DNA of 64,000 bases from Streptobacillus felis (GTDB lineage: Bacteria > Fusobacteriota > Fusobacteriia > Fusobacteriales > Leptotrichiaceae), in the NCBI RefSeq assembly GCF_001559775.1, contig NZ_LOHX01000101.1, positions 1-64,000 of the forward strand. Direction: 5' to 3'. The notes under the pieces were generated by a model. It had not been told where the DNA came from. It saw only the letters and a list, made by a program, of their open reading frames with translations, and ran no database searches. How positions within the stretch are numbered: the stretch's first letter is position 1; the number at the start of each line of letters is the position of its first letter. Below, piece by piece: positions 30,441-38,917 of this stretch. The position numbers were made by a program, and so were the translations under genes.

Positions 30441-30611
30441 ATGAATAGAAATTTGTTTTTAGGAATATTAGCATATACAGTGGTCTATATCATCTTTCTT
30501 TTTATTGAAAAGAAAGATGGTATAGAGCCTAGATATTTTACTTTAATTAAACATTCATTTTTAGGTATTATAATATATTATTTTATTTTTTATAAATCAA
30601 AAAATAAATAA
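30441..30611 (+). CDS. Small membrane protein of unknown function
   Basis: The 56-residue product has two hydrophobic helices (FLGILAYTVVYIIFLFI and SFLGIIIYYFIFY) joined by a charged loop, and a basic C-terminus (KSKNK). The ATG at 30441 has GGGGAG 7 nt upstream; the GTG at 30426 is part of that site and is not the start. A promoter precedes it and a terminator follows, so it is a single-gene unit. No family is recognised. Confidence 0.6.
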   Translation: MNRNLFLGILAYTVVYIIFLFIEKKDGIEPRYFTLIKHSFLGIIIYYFIFYKSKNK

Positions 30612-30633
30612 TATTGAAGTTTTTGATATATAT

Positions 30634-30670
30634 AAAAAACTGTACACCAATTTTCAGTGTACAGTTTTTT
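30634..30670. terminator. Bidirectional terminator
   Basis: AAAAAACTGTACAC pairs with GTGTACAGTTTTTT around a 9-nt loop. It ends the small membrane protein gene on the plus strand and lrgB on the minus strand. Confidence 0.85.
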
Positions 30671-31373
30671 ATTTCAATAACATAAGTAATGCGTAAACAA
30701 CAGGTGCAAAAATAACTGTAAATATTCCTGTTATTATTATTGCAAGACCTGACATAGATCCTTGAACTTCTCCAAGTTCTACTGCCTTGCTTGTACCTAT
30801 AGCATGTGAAGTTGTTCCAAGAGATATACCTTGTGCTATAGGATTATCTATTTTAAACCATTTAAATATTATTTCACCAAATATAGCACCTATATTACCA
30901 CATATTATTACTACAACTACCGTAATAGATGGTAATCCATTCATTTTTTCAGTAACACCTACTGCTATTGCTGTTGTGATTGACTTAGGAAGTATAGATG
31001 CAATAATTTCATTTTCCATTTTCAATCCTACCATTATTAATCCAAGCATTACTAATAAAAGTAAGGTGCTTATTCCTATACCTAAAAGAATTTCCTTGTA
31101 GTATTTTTTTAATATATGAAAGTTCTTGTATAAAGGCATAGCAAGCGCTACTGTTGCAGGAACTATCATTCTATTAAATATTTCACTACCTTTATAGTAA
31201 TTTTCATAAGGTATTTTTAATAAGTTTAAAAATAGTATTATGAAAATTATGGAAAAAATAGTTGGATTAATAATTGATGACTTAAGCCTTATAGATAAAT
31301 ATCTAAAAAAAGCAAAAGTTCCTATAGTTAAAAGCATACCAAATAAAGGGTCGCTAGTAATTTCCATAAGCAT
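30669..31373 (-). CDS. lrgB: LrgB/CidB-family membrane protein
   Basis: The 234-residue product has about seven membrane segments and LrgB hallmarks (PATVALAMPLYKN, LPKSITTAIAVGV, LGTTSHAIGTSKAVELGE). The family modulates murein hydrolase activity and export of small metabolites together with LrgA. Its ATG overlaps the lrgA stop by one base (TAATG), so the two are translationally coupled. The gene ends against the bidirectional terminator. Confidence 0.9.
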   Translation of the reverse strand: MLMEITSDPLFGMLLTIGTFAFFRYLSIRLKSSIINPTIFSIIFIILFLNLLKIPYENYYKGSEIFNRMIVPATVALAMPLYKNFHILKKYYKEILLGIGISTLLLLVMLGLIMVGLKMENEIIASILPKSITTAIAVGVTEKMNGLPSITVVVVIICGNIGAIFGEIIFKWFKIDNPIAQGISLGTTSHAIGTSKAVELGEVQGSMSGLAIIITGIFTVIFAPVVYALLMLLK

Positions 31374-31726
31374 TATTTCTTATCCCCCTTTGATATTAAA
31401 TATTGTGTTAATTTTCCTACAAGTACTAGTGATAATATTGTAGTAAATAGTGATATCAATAAGATACTCACCCAAATATTTTGTATATATTTAAAGCTTA
31501 CCATAATTCCAACACCTGCTGGTATGAATAGCATAGCTAAATTATCAACTAAAAACTTTGATGTAGTCTCAACTTTTTCTAATTTAACTATATTATATTG
31601 CAGTGCTAAGAAAAACAGTATTAGTCCTATCACAGAACCTGGTATAGGTAAATTTAATATTTTACTTAGGCCCTGTCCTATGAAAGAAAAAGTTAATATA
31701 TACAGTAATTCTATAATTATTTTCAT
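31373..31726 (-). CDS. lrgA: CidA/LrgA-family holin-like protein
   Basis: The 117-residue product has four hydrophobic helices and the family motifs QGLSKILNLPIPGSVIG and MLFIPAGVGIM. It is the holin-like partner of LrgB. It starts 3 nt after the receiver-domain gene, placing all three in one unit. Regulation by the usual LytSR two-component pair is not visible here. Confidence 0.9.
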   Translation of the reverse strand: MKIIIELLYILTFSFIGQGLSKILNLPIPGSVIGLILFFLALQYNIVKLEKVETTSKFLVDNLAMLFIPAGVGIMVSFKYIQNIWVSILLISLFTTILSLVLVGKLTQYLISKGDKK

Positions 31727-31729
31727 TTT

Positions 31730-32101
31730 TTACCTCATTTTCTCTAATAGTTCATTCAATCCTGAAATAAGTTCAAGTCTTGTAAAAGGTTTAGAAATCA
31801 AAGCTTTTGCTCCTGATTTTAATGCAAGTTTTTGATAATATGGAATAAATAACATAGAAGAACAAATTGCAATATTTGCATCAGGATGATTTTGCATAAT
31901 CTTAGCTGTTGCTTCAAGTCCATTAAGCCTTGGCATATTTATATCCATTATCACTATAGTAGGTTTTAATTCCTCATACATATCTATACTTTCTATTCCA
32001 TCACAAGCTTCATATACTTCAAAATTAGAACTTTCTAGTATTTCTCTAATATTACCTCTGATAACTCCGTTATCATCTACAACAAGAGCCTTTTTTTCCA
32101 T
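31730..32101 (-). CDS. Free-standing response-regulator receiver protein
   Basis: The 123-residue CheY-like protein has acidic residues Asp9/Asp10, phosphorylation site Asp53 (IMDINMP), Ser81 and Lys104 (ISKPF), which is a complete receiver set. There is no output domain and no histidine kinase beside it. It is followed by lrgA after 3 nt and preceded by the HAD phosphatase gene 11 nt upstream. A role in controlling the lrgAB products or another partner by protein contact is inference. Confidence 0.85.
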   Translation of the reverse strand: MEKKALVVDDNGVIRGNIREILESSNFEVYEACDGIESIDMYEELKPTIVIMDINMPRLNGLEATAKIMQNHPDANIAICSSMLFIPYYQKLALKSGAKALISKPFTRLELISGLNELLEKMR

Positions 32102-32112
32102 TTAATACCTCC

Positions 32113-32931
32113 TTACAAATTAAATATTTCTTCTATTTTTTTTGCTTCCCCATCATTATCATTAGTATCTACCATTTCAAGATCTTTAGCTATTTCTTTT
32201 AATAAATAAATGGCATTTCCCATAACATAGCCCTTACCTACTTCTTTTAACATTTCATAGTCATTTAAAGAATCTCCAAATGCAATAGCCTCAGATAATT
32301 TAATTCCATCTTTATTTAATATATATTCTGCAGCCTTAGCCTTATTAGCATCTTTATTAAATATTTCAAGACAGTTATTTCCAACAAATACTACATTTAA
32401 ATCTGCATCTATTTCTTTTTGTATCTTTTCTCTTAATTTTAATAAACCTTCATGTTTACCTATGAAGTGCATCTTATTAAATGTTTTAGACATAAATTCT
32501 TCAGGTGATACTGTATTAGGAAAATATGGTTTATCCGGTCTTTCTTTTCTATAATACTCCTCCGCTTTTTTATCTGTTACTAACCATATATTTCTAAAAT
32601 ATCCATTTATTAATAAATCTTCACCACATGATTTATAGTCTATAGTTGCTATCTTTCTTACAGTTTCAAGATCTAAGGTATTGTTATATACTTCATTTCC
32701 ATCCTCATCTAAAATTCTTGTACCATTTACAGTGATTAATGGTATTTTTACCCCTATAGAATCTGCTATTTCCTTAGTCGATGCATAAAGTCTTCCTGTA
32801 GCTATATAGAACTTATATCCTTTTTCTACAAATTTTTTTATAACTTTTTTACTATATTCACTTACTTCATGATTACTATTTAATAAAGTACCATCAAGAT
32901 CTGTTACTACTGCTTTATACATTTTTTTCAC
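32113..32931 (-). CDS. Cof-type HAD-family phosphatase
   Basis: The 272-residue cytoplasmic hydrolase contains the HAD motif I DLDGTLLNS with the nucleophilic Asp, the second motif VNGTR, a Lys in the NKDANKAKAAEY segment and motif IV GDSLNDYEML. The cap region between them fits the Cof/YidA group, which acts on phosphosugars and other small phosphates. Its start overlaps the end of the symporter gene by 17 bp, so the two are likely co-transcribed. Confidence 0.85.
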   Translation of the reverse strand: MKKMYKAVVTDLDGTLLNSNHEVSEYSKKVIKKFVEKGYKFYIATGRLYASTKEIADSIGVKIPLITVNGTRILDEDGNEVYNNTLDLETVRKIATIDYKSCGEDLLINGYFRNIWLVTDKKAEEYYRKERPDKPYFPNTVSPEEFMSKTFNKMHFIGKHEGLLKLREKIQKEIDADLNVVFVGNNCLEIFNKDANKAKAAEYILNKDGIKLSEAIAFGDSLNDYEMLKEVGKGYVMGNAIYLLKEIAKDLEMVDTNDNDGEAKKIEEIFNL

Positions 32932-34153
32932 CTTTTTTTAATAACCAATTTTTACCTTCTACCATTCTAGCAACTAGCATAGAAGCAACTGTATCTCCAG
33001 CTGCATTAATCATAGTTGCAGGTGGATCTATTAAATATCCTATAGTAGCAATTATAGGGAAGGCTTCAGGTGGGAAACCATATAGATTTACTATTAACAT
33101 TTCTCCTATTAAACCTCCACCAGGTATACCTGACATTACTACTCCCCCTGCTATAGATAAAAGTATAGCAGTAAGATAAGTACTAAATCCTGTAAATGGA
33201 ATATTAAATACACCAAATAGAAAAGATATTTTTAATATAGTTCCTATAACTGTTCCATCCATATGAGCTGTAGCTCCTATTGGTAATACTATATCAGATA
33301 TATCTTTAGGAACTCCAATATTTTCACAAGCTTCTATATTTATAGGTAAAGTTGCTATAGAACTTTGAGTTGCAACTGCTGTAACAGCAGGGGATAATAC
33401 ATATTTTAAAGATTTAACTCCTTCTTTACCTCCAGCTACATATGCATATATAGGGAAGAAAATTAATATGTATAAGATACATAAAGGATAGTATATTAAC
33501 ATAGCCTTAGTATATGAACCTATTAATTCTTTACCATATTCTCCTACTAATGCCGCAAAGTAAGCACCTAAACCTATAGGAGCATAATACATAATATATC
33601 CTATCATTTTTAATAAAGTTTTAGATAAAGCATCTAAAAAGTTTGAAATTACTCTTCCTGATTCTCCTATTGCATTAACACAGAATCCGAAAAATATTGT
33701 AAATATTATTAGTGGTAGCATATTTTTTCTTGAAATTAATTCTGGAAAATCTGTAACAGTAAATGTTTTAACTATTTGATCCCATGTTGAAATAGTTTTT
33801 AACTCTGCAACTTCATTTACAACTATATTTACTCCTTCTGCAGGTGGAAATACCTTAACAACAAATAAGATTATTACTGAAGCTATAAATCCTGTAACAA
33901 CAAATACTATAAGCATAGATCTAATTATATTCCCTAATCTTTTCATATTAGTCATATTAGAAATTGATGATGCTATAGTAGCAAATACAAGAGGTACAAC
34001 TATAGTAAACATTAAGTTAATAAATAAGTCTCCAAAAGGTTTTAAAACCTTAGCCTTTTCTCCAAAAACAGCTCCTATTAAAGAACCTGTAATTATAGAT
34101 AAAATTAAAATAATAGAAAATTTATATGACTGCCATATACTTTTTTTCTCCAT
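32915..34153 (-). CDS. Dicarboxylate/amino acid:cation symporter
   Basis: The 412-residue integral membrane protein belongs to the DAACS (GltP/GltT) family. Visible hallmarks are the serine-rich reentrant loop segment TAVATQSSIATLPINIEAC, IVLPIGATAHMDGTVIG and the C-terminal PGGGLIGEML and GDTVASMLVARM. It imports glutamate, aspartate or C4-acids with Na+ or H+; the substrate cannot be decided from sequence alone. GGAG precedes the start. Confidence 0.9.
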   Translation of the reverse strand: MEKKSIWQSYKFSIILILSIITGSLIGAVFGEKAKVLKPFGDLFINLMFTIVVPLVFATIASSISNMTNMKRLGNIIRSMLIVFVVTGFIASVIILFVVKVFPPAEGVNIVVNEVAELKTISTWDQIVKTFTVTDFPELISRKNMLPLIIFTIFFGFCVNAIGESGRVISNFLDALSKTLLKMIGYIMYYAPIGLGAYFAALVGEYGKELIGSYTKAMLIYYPLCILYILIFFPIYAYVAGGKEGVKSLKYVLSPAVTAVATQSSIATLPINIEACENIGVPKDISDIVLPIGATAHMDGTVIGTILKISFLFGVFNIPFTGFSTYLTAILLSIAGGVVMSGIPGGGLIGEMLIVNLYGFPPEAFPIIATIGYLIDPPATMINAAGDTVASMLVARMVEGKNWLLKKGEKNV

Positions 34154-34199
34154 TTTTCCTCCAAAATATTTTTATTTATTTTTTATTATACTTTTTTTA

Positions 34200-34853
34200 T
34201 TATTCTCTTTCAACTATTAATTTTTCATTTTTGTATTCTTCTACAAGTTTATGTATAATTATAGTCTCTAATGCTAAATAGATAAATAAAATAGATAATA
34301 CAAATATTATTATAGACAATAAAAAAATATATACAAATTCATCAATATTGCTTAATATTAAAAATATTGTTGCTACAAATATTGTAATGAATAAAGCAAA
34401 GATAAAAAAGTATTTGATATATCTTAACCATTTTGCCTTAACTACTTCCTTAAATTCAGCAAAAACATTTTTATTTTCTTCATCTTCGTTATTAATTAAT
34501 ACTACAAAATATGTAATATATAGAGAGGTAGTTATTATCATTATCATCCCATAAAATCTAGAAATTATTGCTCCAATAAGAGTATTTATTACTAAGTAAA
34601 AAATTACCGTTAATAATATATACAAGAATTTCTTATTACCAAAACTTTTACCACTAAATCTTTCTATAAAACTAAATTGTAAATAGGTTACAGAAAAAGT
34701 TAAATATACGGATATAACTATTACTAATAAAATGTTTTGATTTACAAAATTAATCAAAAAATATAAAGGTAATGAAAATATAAATGCCCTTGATATAATA
34801 TACAAAATATTTGAAGAAAATGTCTTAAAAATTTCTTTTAAAATAATAATCAC
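34200..34853 (-). CDS. Integral membrane protein of unknown function
   Basis: The 217-residue product is about 60% hydrophobic with roughly six membrane segments and a charged middle loop (NNEDEENKNVFAEFKEVVKAKW). It ends basic and acidic (KNEKLIVERE). It resembles DUF624/YesL-type small membrane proteins in shape only; no motif supports this. It is convergent with nothing and reads in the same direction as the symporter gene, 46 nt upstream of it. Confidence 0.55.
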   Translation of the reverse strand: MIIILKEIFKTFSSNILYIISRAFIFSLPLYFLINFVNQNILLVIVISVYLTFSVTYLQFSFIERFSGKSFGNKKFLYILLTVIFYLVINTLIGAIISRFYGMIMIITTSLYITYFVVLINNEDEENKNVFAEFKEVVKAKWLRYIKYFFIFALFITIFVATIFLILSNIDEFVYIFLLSIIIFVLSILFIYLALETIIIHKLVEEYKNEKLIVERE

Positions 34854-34906
34854 CCCTTAATTTTAAATACCTATTAATTATACCTTTTTTCACAAATAAA
34901 AATCAA

Positions 34907-34935
34907 TTGATATATTTTATTTTTTTTGCTATCAT
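34907..34935 (+). promoter_or_regulatory. Promoter of the polyamine-binding protein gene
   Basis: TTGATA and TATCAT are 17 nt apart, 35 nt before the ATG at 34970. Confidence 0.5.
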
Positions 34936-34969
34936 ATATTAACATCAAAAAGAAAGAAGGAAGGTGACA

Positions 34970-35995
34970 ATGAAAAGATTAATTTATTTATTAATGTTTT
35001 TTGTTTTAATCAGCTGTGGAGCTAACACAGAGAAAAAGGAAGTTTTAAACATCTACACATGGGAATCATTTGTGCCAGATGAAATATTTGAAGATTTTGA
35101 GAAAGAAACTGGTATAAAGGTTAATGTAAGTTTCTATGATACTAATGATGTTATGCTTTCTAAATTATTATCAGGAGTAAAGGAATATGATATCATTTCT
35201 CCATCTACGGATTTTATAAAAGTTTTAAGAGACAATGATTTCTTAGAAAAATTAGACAAGTCTAAATTTAATAATGTTTTTGAAAACATTACTATTTCAA
35301 AAGATTTATTAAAAACTTATGATGAGAATCTAGATTATACTATACCATATAATTTATTTGCTACAGGTATAAGTCTAAAAAATGATTCAGTAAATCCTAA
35401 ATATGCAGAAGAAAGAAGTTTAGAAATACTATTAGATCCTGAATACAAGTCTAGAATGACTATACTTGATGATTCAAGAGAAGTTATAGGGATGGCATTA
35501 CAATATTTAGGATATCCATCAGACTCTAAAAATGATAATGAATTACAAGAGGCAAAAGATTTAATCTTAAAATGGAAAGAAAATATTGCTAAATTTGAAA
35601 ATGTTACTTATGGTAAAGGTTTAACTACTGGTGAGTTTGTTGCAGTACATGGATATCAAGATGTATTTTATGAAATAGATGAGGAAGAATTTAAAGAATA
35701 TACTTACTACTTACCAAAAGGGGCTATGATGTACATAGATACTATGGCTATACTTAAAGAGGCTCCTAATAAAGAAAATGCATACAAATTCTTAAATTTC
35801 CTATATCAACCTGAAAACTTTGTTAAAGTTTTAGATCAATTTAAAACGCCAAGTATATTCTCACATATTAAAGCAAACAAAGCTCCAATATTAGAACTTG
35901 AATATGTTTTACAAAATTCAACTTTACCTAATGCATTAGATGACGAGGCTAAAGAAAAACAAGACAAAATATGGAATGAAATAAAAGTTAAATAG
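34970..35995 (+). CDS. PotD-like spermidine/putrescine-binding lipoprotein
   Basis: The 341-residue product has a lipoprotein signal (YLLMFFVLISC) and the PotD/PotF signature NIYTWESFVPDEIFEDFEKE near the mature start, then DIISPSTDF and YLPKGAMMYIDTMAI. Start ATG at 34970 has GGAAGG before it, rather than the GTG two codons upstream. It would capture polyamines in the periplasm for an ABC importer, but potABC genes are not in the window, so it must work with a remote permease. It is a single-gene unit with its own promoter and terminator. Confidence 0.85.
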   Translation: MKRLIYLLMFFVLISCGANTEKKEVLNIYTWESFVPDEIFEDFEKETGIKVNVSFYDTNDVMLSKLLSGVKEYDIISPSTDFIKVLRDNDFLEKLDKSKFNNVFENITISKDLLKTYDENLDYTIPYNLFATGISLKNDSVNPKYAEERSLEILLDPEYKSRMTILDDSREVIGMALQYLGYPSDSKNDNELQEAKDLILKWKENIAKFENVTYGKGLTTGEFVAVHGYQDVFYEIDEEEFKEYTYYLPKGAMMYIDTMAILKEAPNKENAYKFLNFLYQPENFVKVLDQFKTPSIFSHIKANKAPILELEYVLQNSTLPNALDDEAKEKQDKIWNEIKVK

Positions 35996-36000
35996 ATAGA

Positions 36001-36033
36001 AAAAGCATCAAAAGAAAACTTTGATGCTTTTTG
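36001..36033 (+). terminator. Terminator after the PotD-like gene
   Basis: AAAAGCATCAAA pairs with TTTGATGCTTTT, followed by TTG. Confidence 0.85.
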
Positions 36034-36199
36034 TTTTAAAATACAATTTCAATTAATATTATTTTTTGAAATTTATTTTCATATTTTTTATATTTAAGTA
36101 TATTAAGTCAAACTTCTATAACCCTTGTTTTTACTTGGATTGTAGAAAAAGTCCAATATAATGGTTGCAAAAAAATGAAAAAAATTTCTATATAAGATA

Positions 36200-36257
36200 T
36201 TGACAAATTGAAAAAATGAATTATACTTTAGTTAAACGGTGACAGTGGTATGGACCT
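36200..36257 (+). promoter_or_regulatory. Promoter and HutC/NagR-type operator of the PTS operon
   Basis: TTGACA (36200-36205) and TATACT (36222-36227) are 16 nt apart. Downstream lies TGGTATGGACCT (36246-36257), which fits the TGGTNNNNACCA pattern of GntR/HutC-type amino-sugar repressors with one mismatch. A full match occurs before agaS (38884-38895), so a common repressor encoded elsewhere is inferred. Confidence 0.55.
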
Positions 36258-36289
36258 TATGCACCTAAAAAAATTAAAGGAGGAATTTT

Positions 36290-36763
36290 ATGCCAAATAT
36301 TTTAGCTGCTAGAATAGACAACAGGCTTATTCATGGACAAGTTGGAATGACATGGGTTAACAGTTTACAAGCAAACTTAATTTTAGTTGCAAATGATGAA
36401 GTTGCTACAAATACTGTTCAACAATCTTTAATGGACATGGTTGTTCCAGAAGGTATACAAACTAGATATTTCACAGTTGAAAAAACAGCTGCTGTTATAC
36501 ACAAGGCTTCACCAAGTCAAAAAATACTTTTAGTTTGTAAAACACCACAAGATGTATTAAGACTAACTGAGTTAGGTTTAAAACTTGACGAATGGATAGT
36601 TGGAAACATGCACTTTGCTGAAGGGAAAACTCAAATCACACCTACAGTTTCTGTAGATGATGATGATAGAGAAGTTCTTAGAAAAATTTCAAGTCATGGT
36701 ATCAAACTTACAATTAAAGGGGTACCAACAGATAAAGGTCAGGAATTAATTAATTTATTATAG
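36290..36763 (+). CDS. PTS mannose/fructose/sorbose-family IIB protein
   Basis: The 157-residue cytoplasmic IIB has RIDNRLIHGQVGMTW, with His15 as the expected phosphate acceptor, and the conserved LVCKTPQDVL and GNMHFAEGKTQIT regions. It is first in the operon, behind AAAGGAGG. It passes phosphate from IIA to the sugar carried by IIC/IID. The neighbours (AgaS, GH112) suggest a galactosamine or related amino-sugar substrate; this is inference. Confidence 0.9.
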   Translation: MPNILAARIDNRLIHGQVGMTWVNSLQANLILVANDEVATNTVQQSLMDMVVPEGIQTRYFTVEKTAAVIHKASPSQKILLVCKTPQDVLRLTELGLKLDEWIVGNMHFAEGKTQITPTVSVDDDDREVLRKISSHGIKLTIKGVPTDKGQELINLL

Positions 36764-36781
36764 TAAAGGAGAGGAATCTTT

Positions 36782-37549
36782 ATGTTATTAAAAGCAATTT
36801 TAATCGCTATCTGGGCTGGATTTGCTGGAATAGAACAATTTGATGGACTTCAAACTTTCCACAGACCAATATTTTCAGGTTTAATCATAGGATTAATCTT
36901 AGGCGATGTTAAAACAGGATTAATGGTAGGAGGAAGCTTAGAGCTTGTATGGATGGGACTAGTTCCACTTGCAGGTGCTCAACCACCTAACATAGTTGTT
37001 GGAGGAGTTTTCGGAGTTTCACTTGCACTACTATCAGGATTACAAGCACAAGAAGCTATAGGTATTGTTTTCCCACTTGCAGTAATAGGACAAATAATTG
37101 TTACTTTAATGTTCTCTTTATATTCAGGTATGATGAAATTAGGAGACCAAGCTGCAGAAGAAGCTAATCCAGAAGGTGTTGATAGATTAGTATATATTCA
37201 ATTACTAATTAGATTCGTATTATTTGGTGGAGTTACATTCCTATTTGTATACTTCGGTGGAGATGCTGTTAAAACTATTATAGATCTATTACCACAAAAA
37301 GTTGTTTCTGGATTTGGAACAGCAGGTGGAATGATGCCAGCAATAGGATTTGCATTATTATTAAATATCATGCTTAAAAAAGAATACTTTGGATTCTTAA
37401 TTGTTGGTTTCGTATTAGCTGCTTACTTAAAACTTGACTTAGTAGCTGTTACATTAGTTGCAATAGCAATGGCTTTATATGATTATTATTCAAACTCTTC
37501 TAAAGCAGTAGAAGTTGTAAGAAATGAGGAGGAAGAAAATGGAATCTAA
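36782..37549 (+). CDS. PTS mannose/fructose/sorbose-family IIC permease
   Basis: The 255-residue membrane protein is the sugar-channel subunit. It has the family signatures GLILGDVKTGLMVGGSLELVWMG and VGGVFGVSLALLSG, and about seven membrane segments. Its C-terminal end overlaps the IID start by 11 nt, so translation is coupled. Confidence 0.9.
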   Translation: MLLKAILIAIWAGFAGIEQFDGLQTFHRPIFSGLIIGLILGDVKTGLMVGGSLELVWMGLVPLAGAQPPNIVVGGVFGVSLALLSGLQAQEAIGIVFPLAVIGQIIVTLMFSLYSGMMKLGDQAAEEANPEGVDRLVYIQLLIRFVLFGGVTFLFVYFGGDAVKTIIDLLPQKVVSGFGTAGGMMPAIGFALLLNIMLKKEYFGFLIVGFVLAAYLKLDLVAVTLVAIAMALYDYYSNSSKAVEVVRNEEEENGI

Positions 37550-38348
37550 ATATACTGATAAACAAGTTAAAAAAGTTGTAACGCCAAGTATGTTAAATAA
37601 AATGGCTATTCGTTCTTTCTTTTGCCAAGGTGCATTTAATATGGAAAGAATGCAAGCTGCAGGTTGGTTATATTCTTTAAACCCTGCATTAAAAGAAATA
37701 CATACAAATAAAGAAGATTTATCTAAATCAATGAAAATGCACATGGAATTCTTCAACACTCACCCATTATTAATTACATTTATATTAGGGTTAGTAGTTG
37801 CTATGGAAGAAAATAAAGAAGATGTTGAAACTATAAGAGCGATTAAAGTATCTACTATGGGACCTTTAGGAGGAATAGGAGATTCATTATTCTGGTTAAC
37901 ATTCTTATCAATTTCAGCTGGTCTTGGAGCATCTTTTGCTCTTCAAGGATCTATAGTTGGTCCATTAGTATTCTTTGTATTATTTAATGCAATGCAATTT
38001 ACATTAAAATTTGGATTAATGCACTATGGATACAAAACTGGGGTTAACTCAATAGCTACATTAAAGGCTAACACTCAAAAATTCACTAAATCTATTACTA
38101 TATTAGGATTAACTGTAGTAGGTGCTATGATAGCTTCATTTATAGGATTAACAACTAAAATTGTTATACCTGCTGGAGAAGCAAGTGTTAACTTACAAGA
38201 AAGCTTTGATAAAGTTATGCCAAGATTATTACCAGTTGGGTATACATTCTTAATGTTATACTTATTAAGAAAGAAAGTTTCTCCACTTAACTTAGTTATA
38301 CTTACATTAATCATAGGTATTGTAGGAACTTTCCTTGGTATAATATAG
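37539..38348 (+). CDS. PTS mannose/fructose/sorbose-family IID component
   Basis: The 269-residue product starts at 37539, with AGGAGG inside the end of the IIC gene; an ATG 15 nt earlier lies ahead of that site and was rejected. It shows FFCQGAFNMERMQAAGWLY, VRAIKVSTMGPLGGIGDSLFW-type and C-terminal membrane segments of IID proteins. It forms the membrane complex with IIC. Confidence 0.9.
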   Translation: MESKYTDKQVKKVVTPSMLNKMAIRSFFCQGAFNMERMQAAGWLYSLNPALKEIHTNKEDLSKSMKMHMEFFNTHPLLITFILGLVVAMEENKEDVETIRAIKVSTMGPLGGIGDSLFWLTFLSISAGLGASFALQGSIVGPLVFFVLFNAMQFTLKFGLMHYGYKTGVNSIATLKANTQKFTKSITILGLTVVGAMIASFIGLTTKIVIPAGEASVNLQESFDKVMPRLLPVGYTFLMLYLLRKKVSPLNLVILTLIIGIVGTFLGII

Positions 38349-38360
38349 TAAGGAGCATAA

Positions 38361-38786
38361 ATGATAAAAGTATTATTAACAGGACACGGAAAAATTTCTT
38401 CTGGAATACTTTCTTCAGTAGAATTAATATATGGAGTTGCTGAAGAGTTAGTTGCAATAGACTTTACTCAAGATGTAACACCCGAAGTTTTAGAAGAAAA
38501 AATTGAAAATGAAATAATTTCAAGTACAGATGGAGTTTTAGTTCTATCTGACATAGTTGGGGGAACTCCATTTAAAACAGCTTCAATGTTAACTTTAAAA
38601 CATAAAAATGTTAAAGTTATAGGTGGTATGAACTTACCTATGGTACTTGAAGTATTATCTGAAAGAGATTATTCTACTACTGAAAAATTATATAGCTTCG
38701 CATTAGAAGTTGGAAAAGAAGAAATTACAGGTTTTGAACTTAAAGTTAAAGAACAAACTTCAGATGATTTTGAAGATGGTATATAG
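38361..38786 (+). CDS. PTS mannose/fructose-family IIA protein
   Basis: The 141-residue cytoplasmic IIA has LLTGHGKISSGI with His9 as the HPr-dependent phosphorylation site, and the LSDIVGGTPFKTA motif. It is the last PTS gene before a terminator (38787-38816) that separates it from agaS. Confidence 0.9.
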   Translation: MIKVLLTGHGKISSGILSSVELIYGVAEELVAIDFTQDVTPEVLEEKIENEIISSTDGVLVLSDIVGGTPFKTASMLTLKHKNVKVIGGMNLPMVLEVLSERDYSTTEKLYSFALEVGKEEITGFELKVKEQTSDDFEDGI

Positions 38787-38816
38787 AAAAAAAGTGATCT
38801 TAGGATCACTTTTTTT
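38787..38816 (+). terminator. Terminator between IIA and agaS
   Basis: GTGATC pairs with GATCAC inside A-rich and T-rich flanks (AAAAAAAGTGATC and GATCACTTTTTTT). Confidence 0.8.
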
Positions 38817-38838
38817 AATATATTTTTACACTAGCATA

Positions 38839-38895
38839 TTGACTTTTTGAATTTTTAAAGTATAATATATTAAGAATACAAATTGGTTAGTACCA
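38839..38895 (+). promoter_or_regulatory. Promoter and palindromic operator of agaS
   Basis: TTGACT (38839-38844) and TATAAT (38861-38866) are 16 nt apart. Downstream, TGGTTAGTACCA (38884-38895) is a perfect TGGT/ACCA palindrome as bound by HutC/NagR-type GntR regulators. It sits where a bound repressor would block elongation or initiation. Confidence 0.65.
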
Positions 38896-38917
38896 GTTGA
38901 AAAAAGAGGTGAATAAA

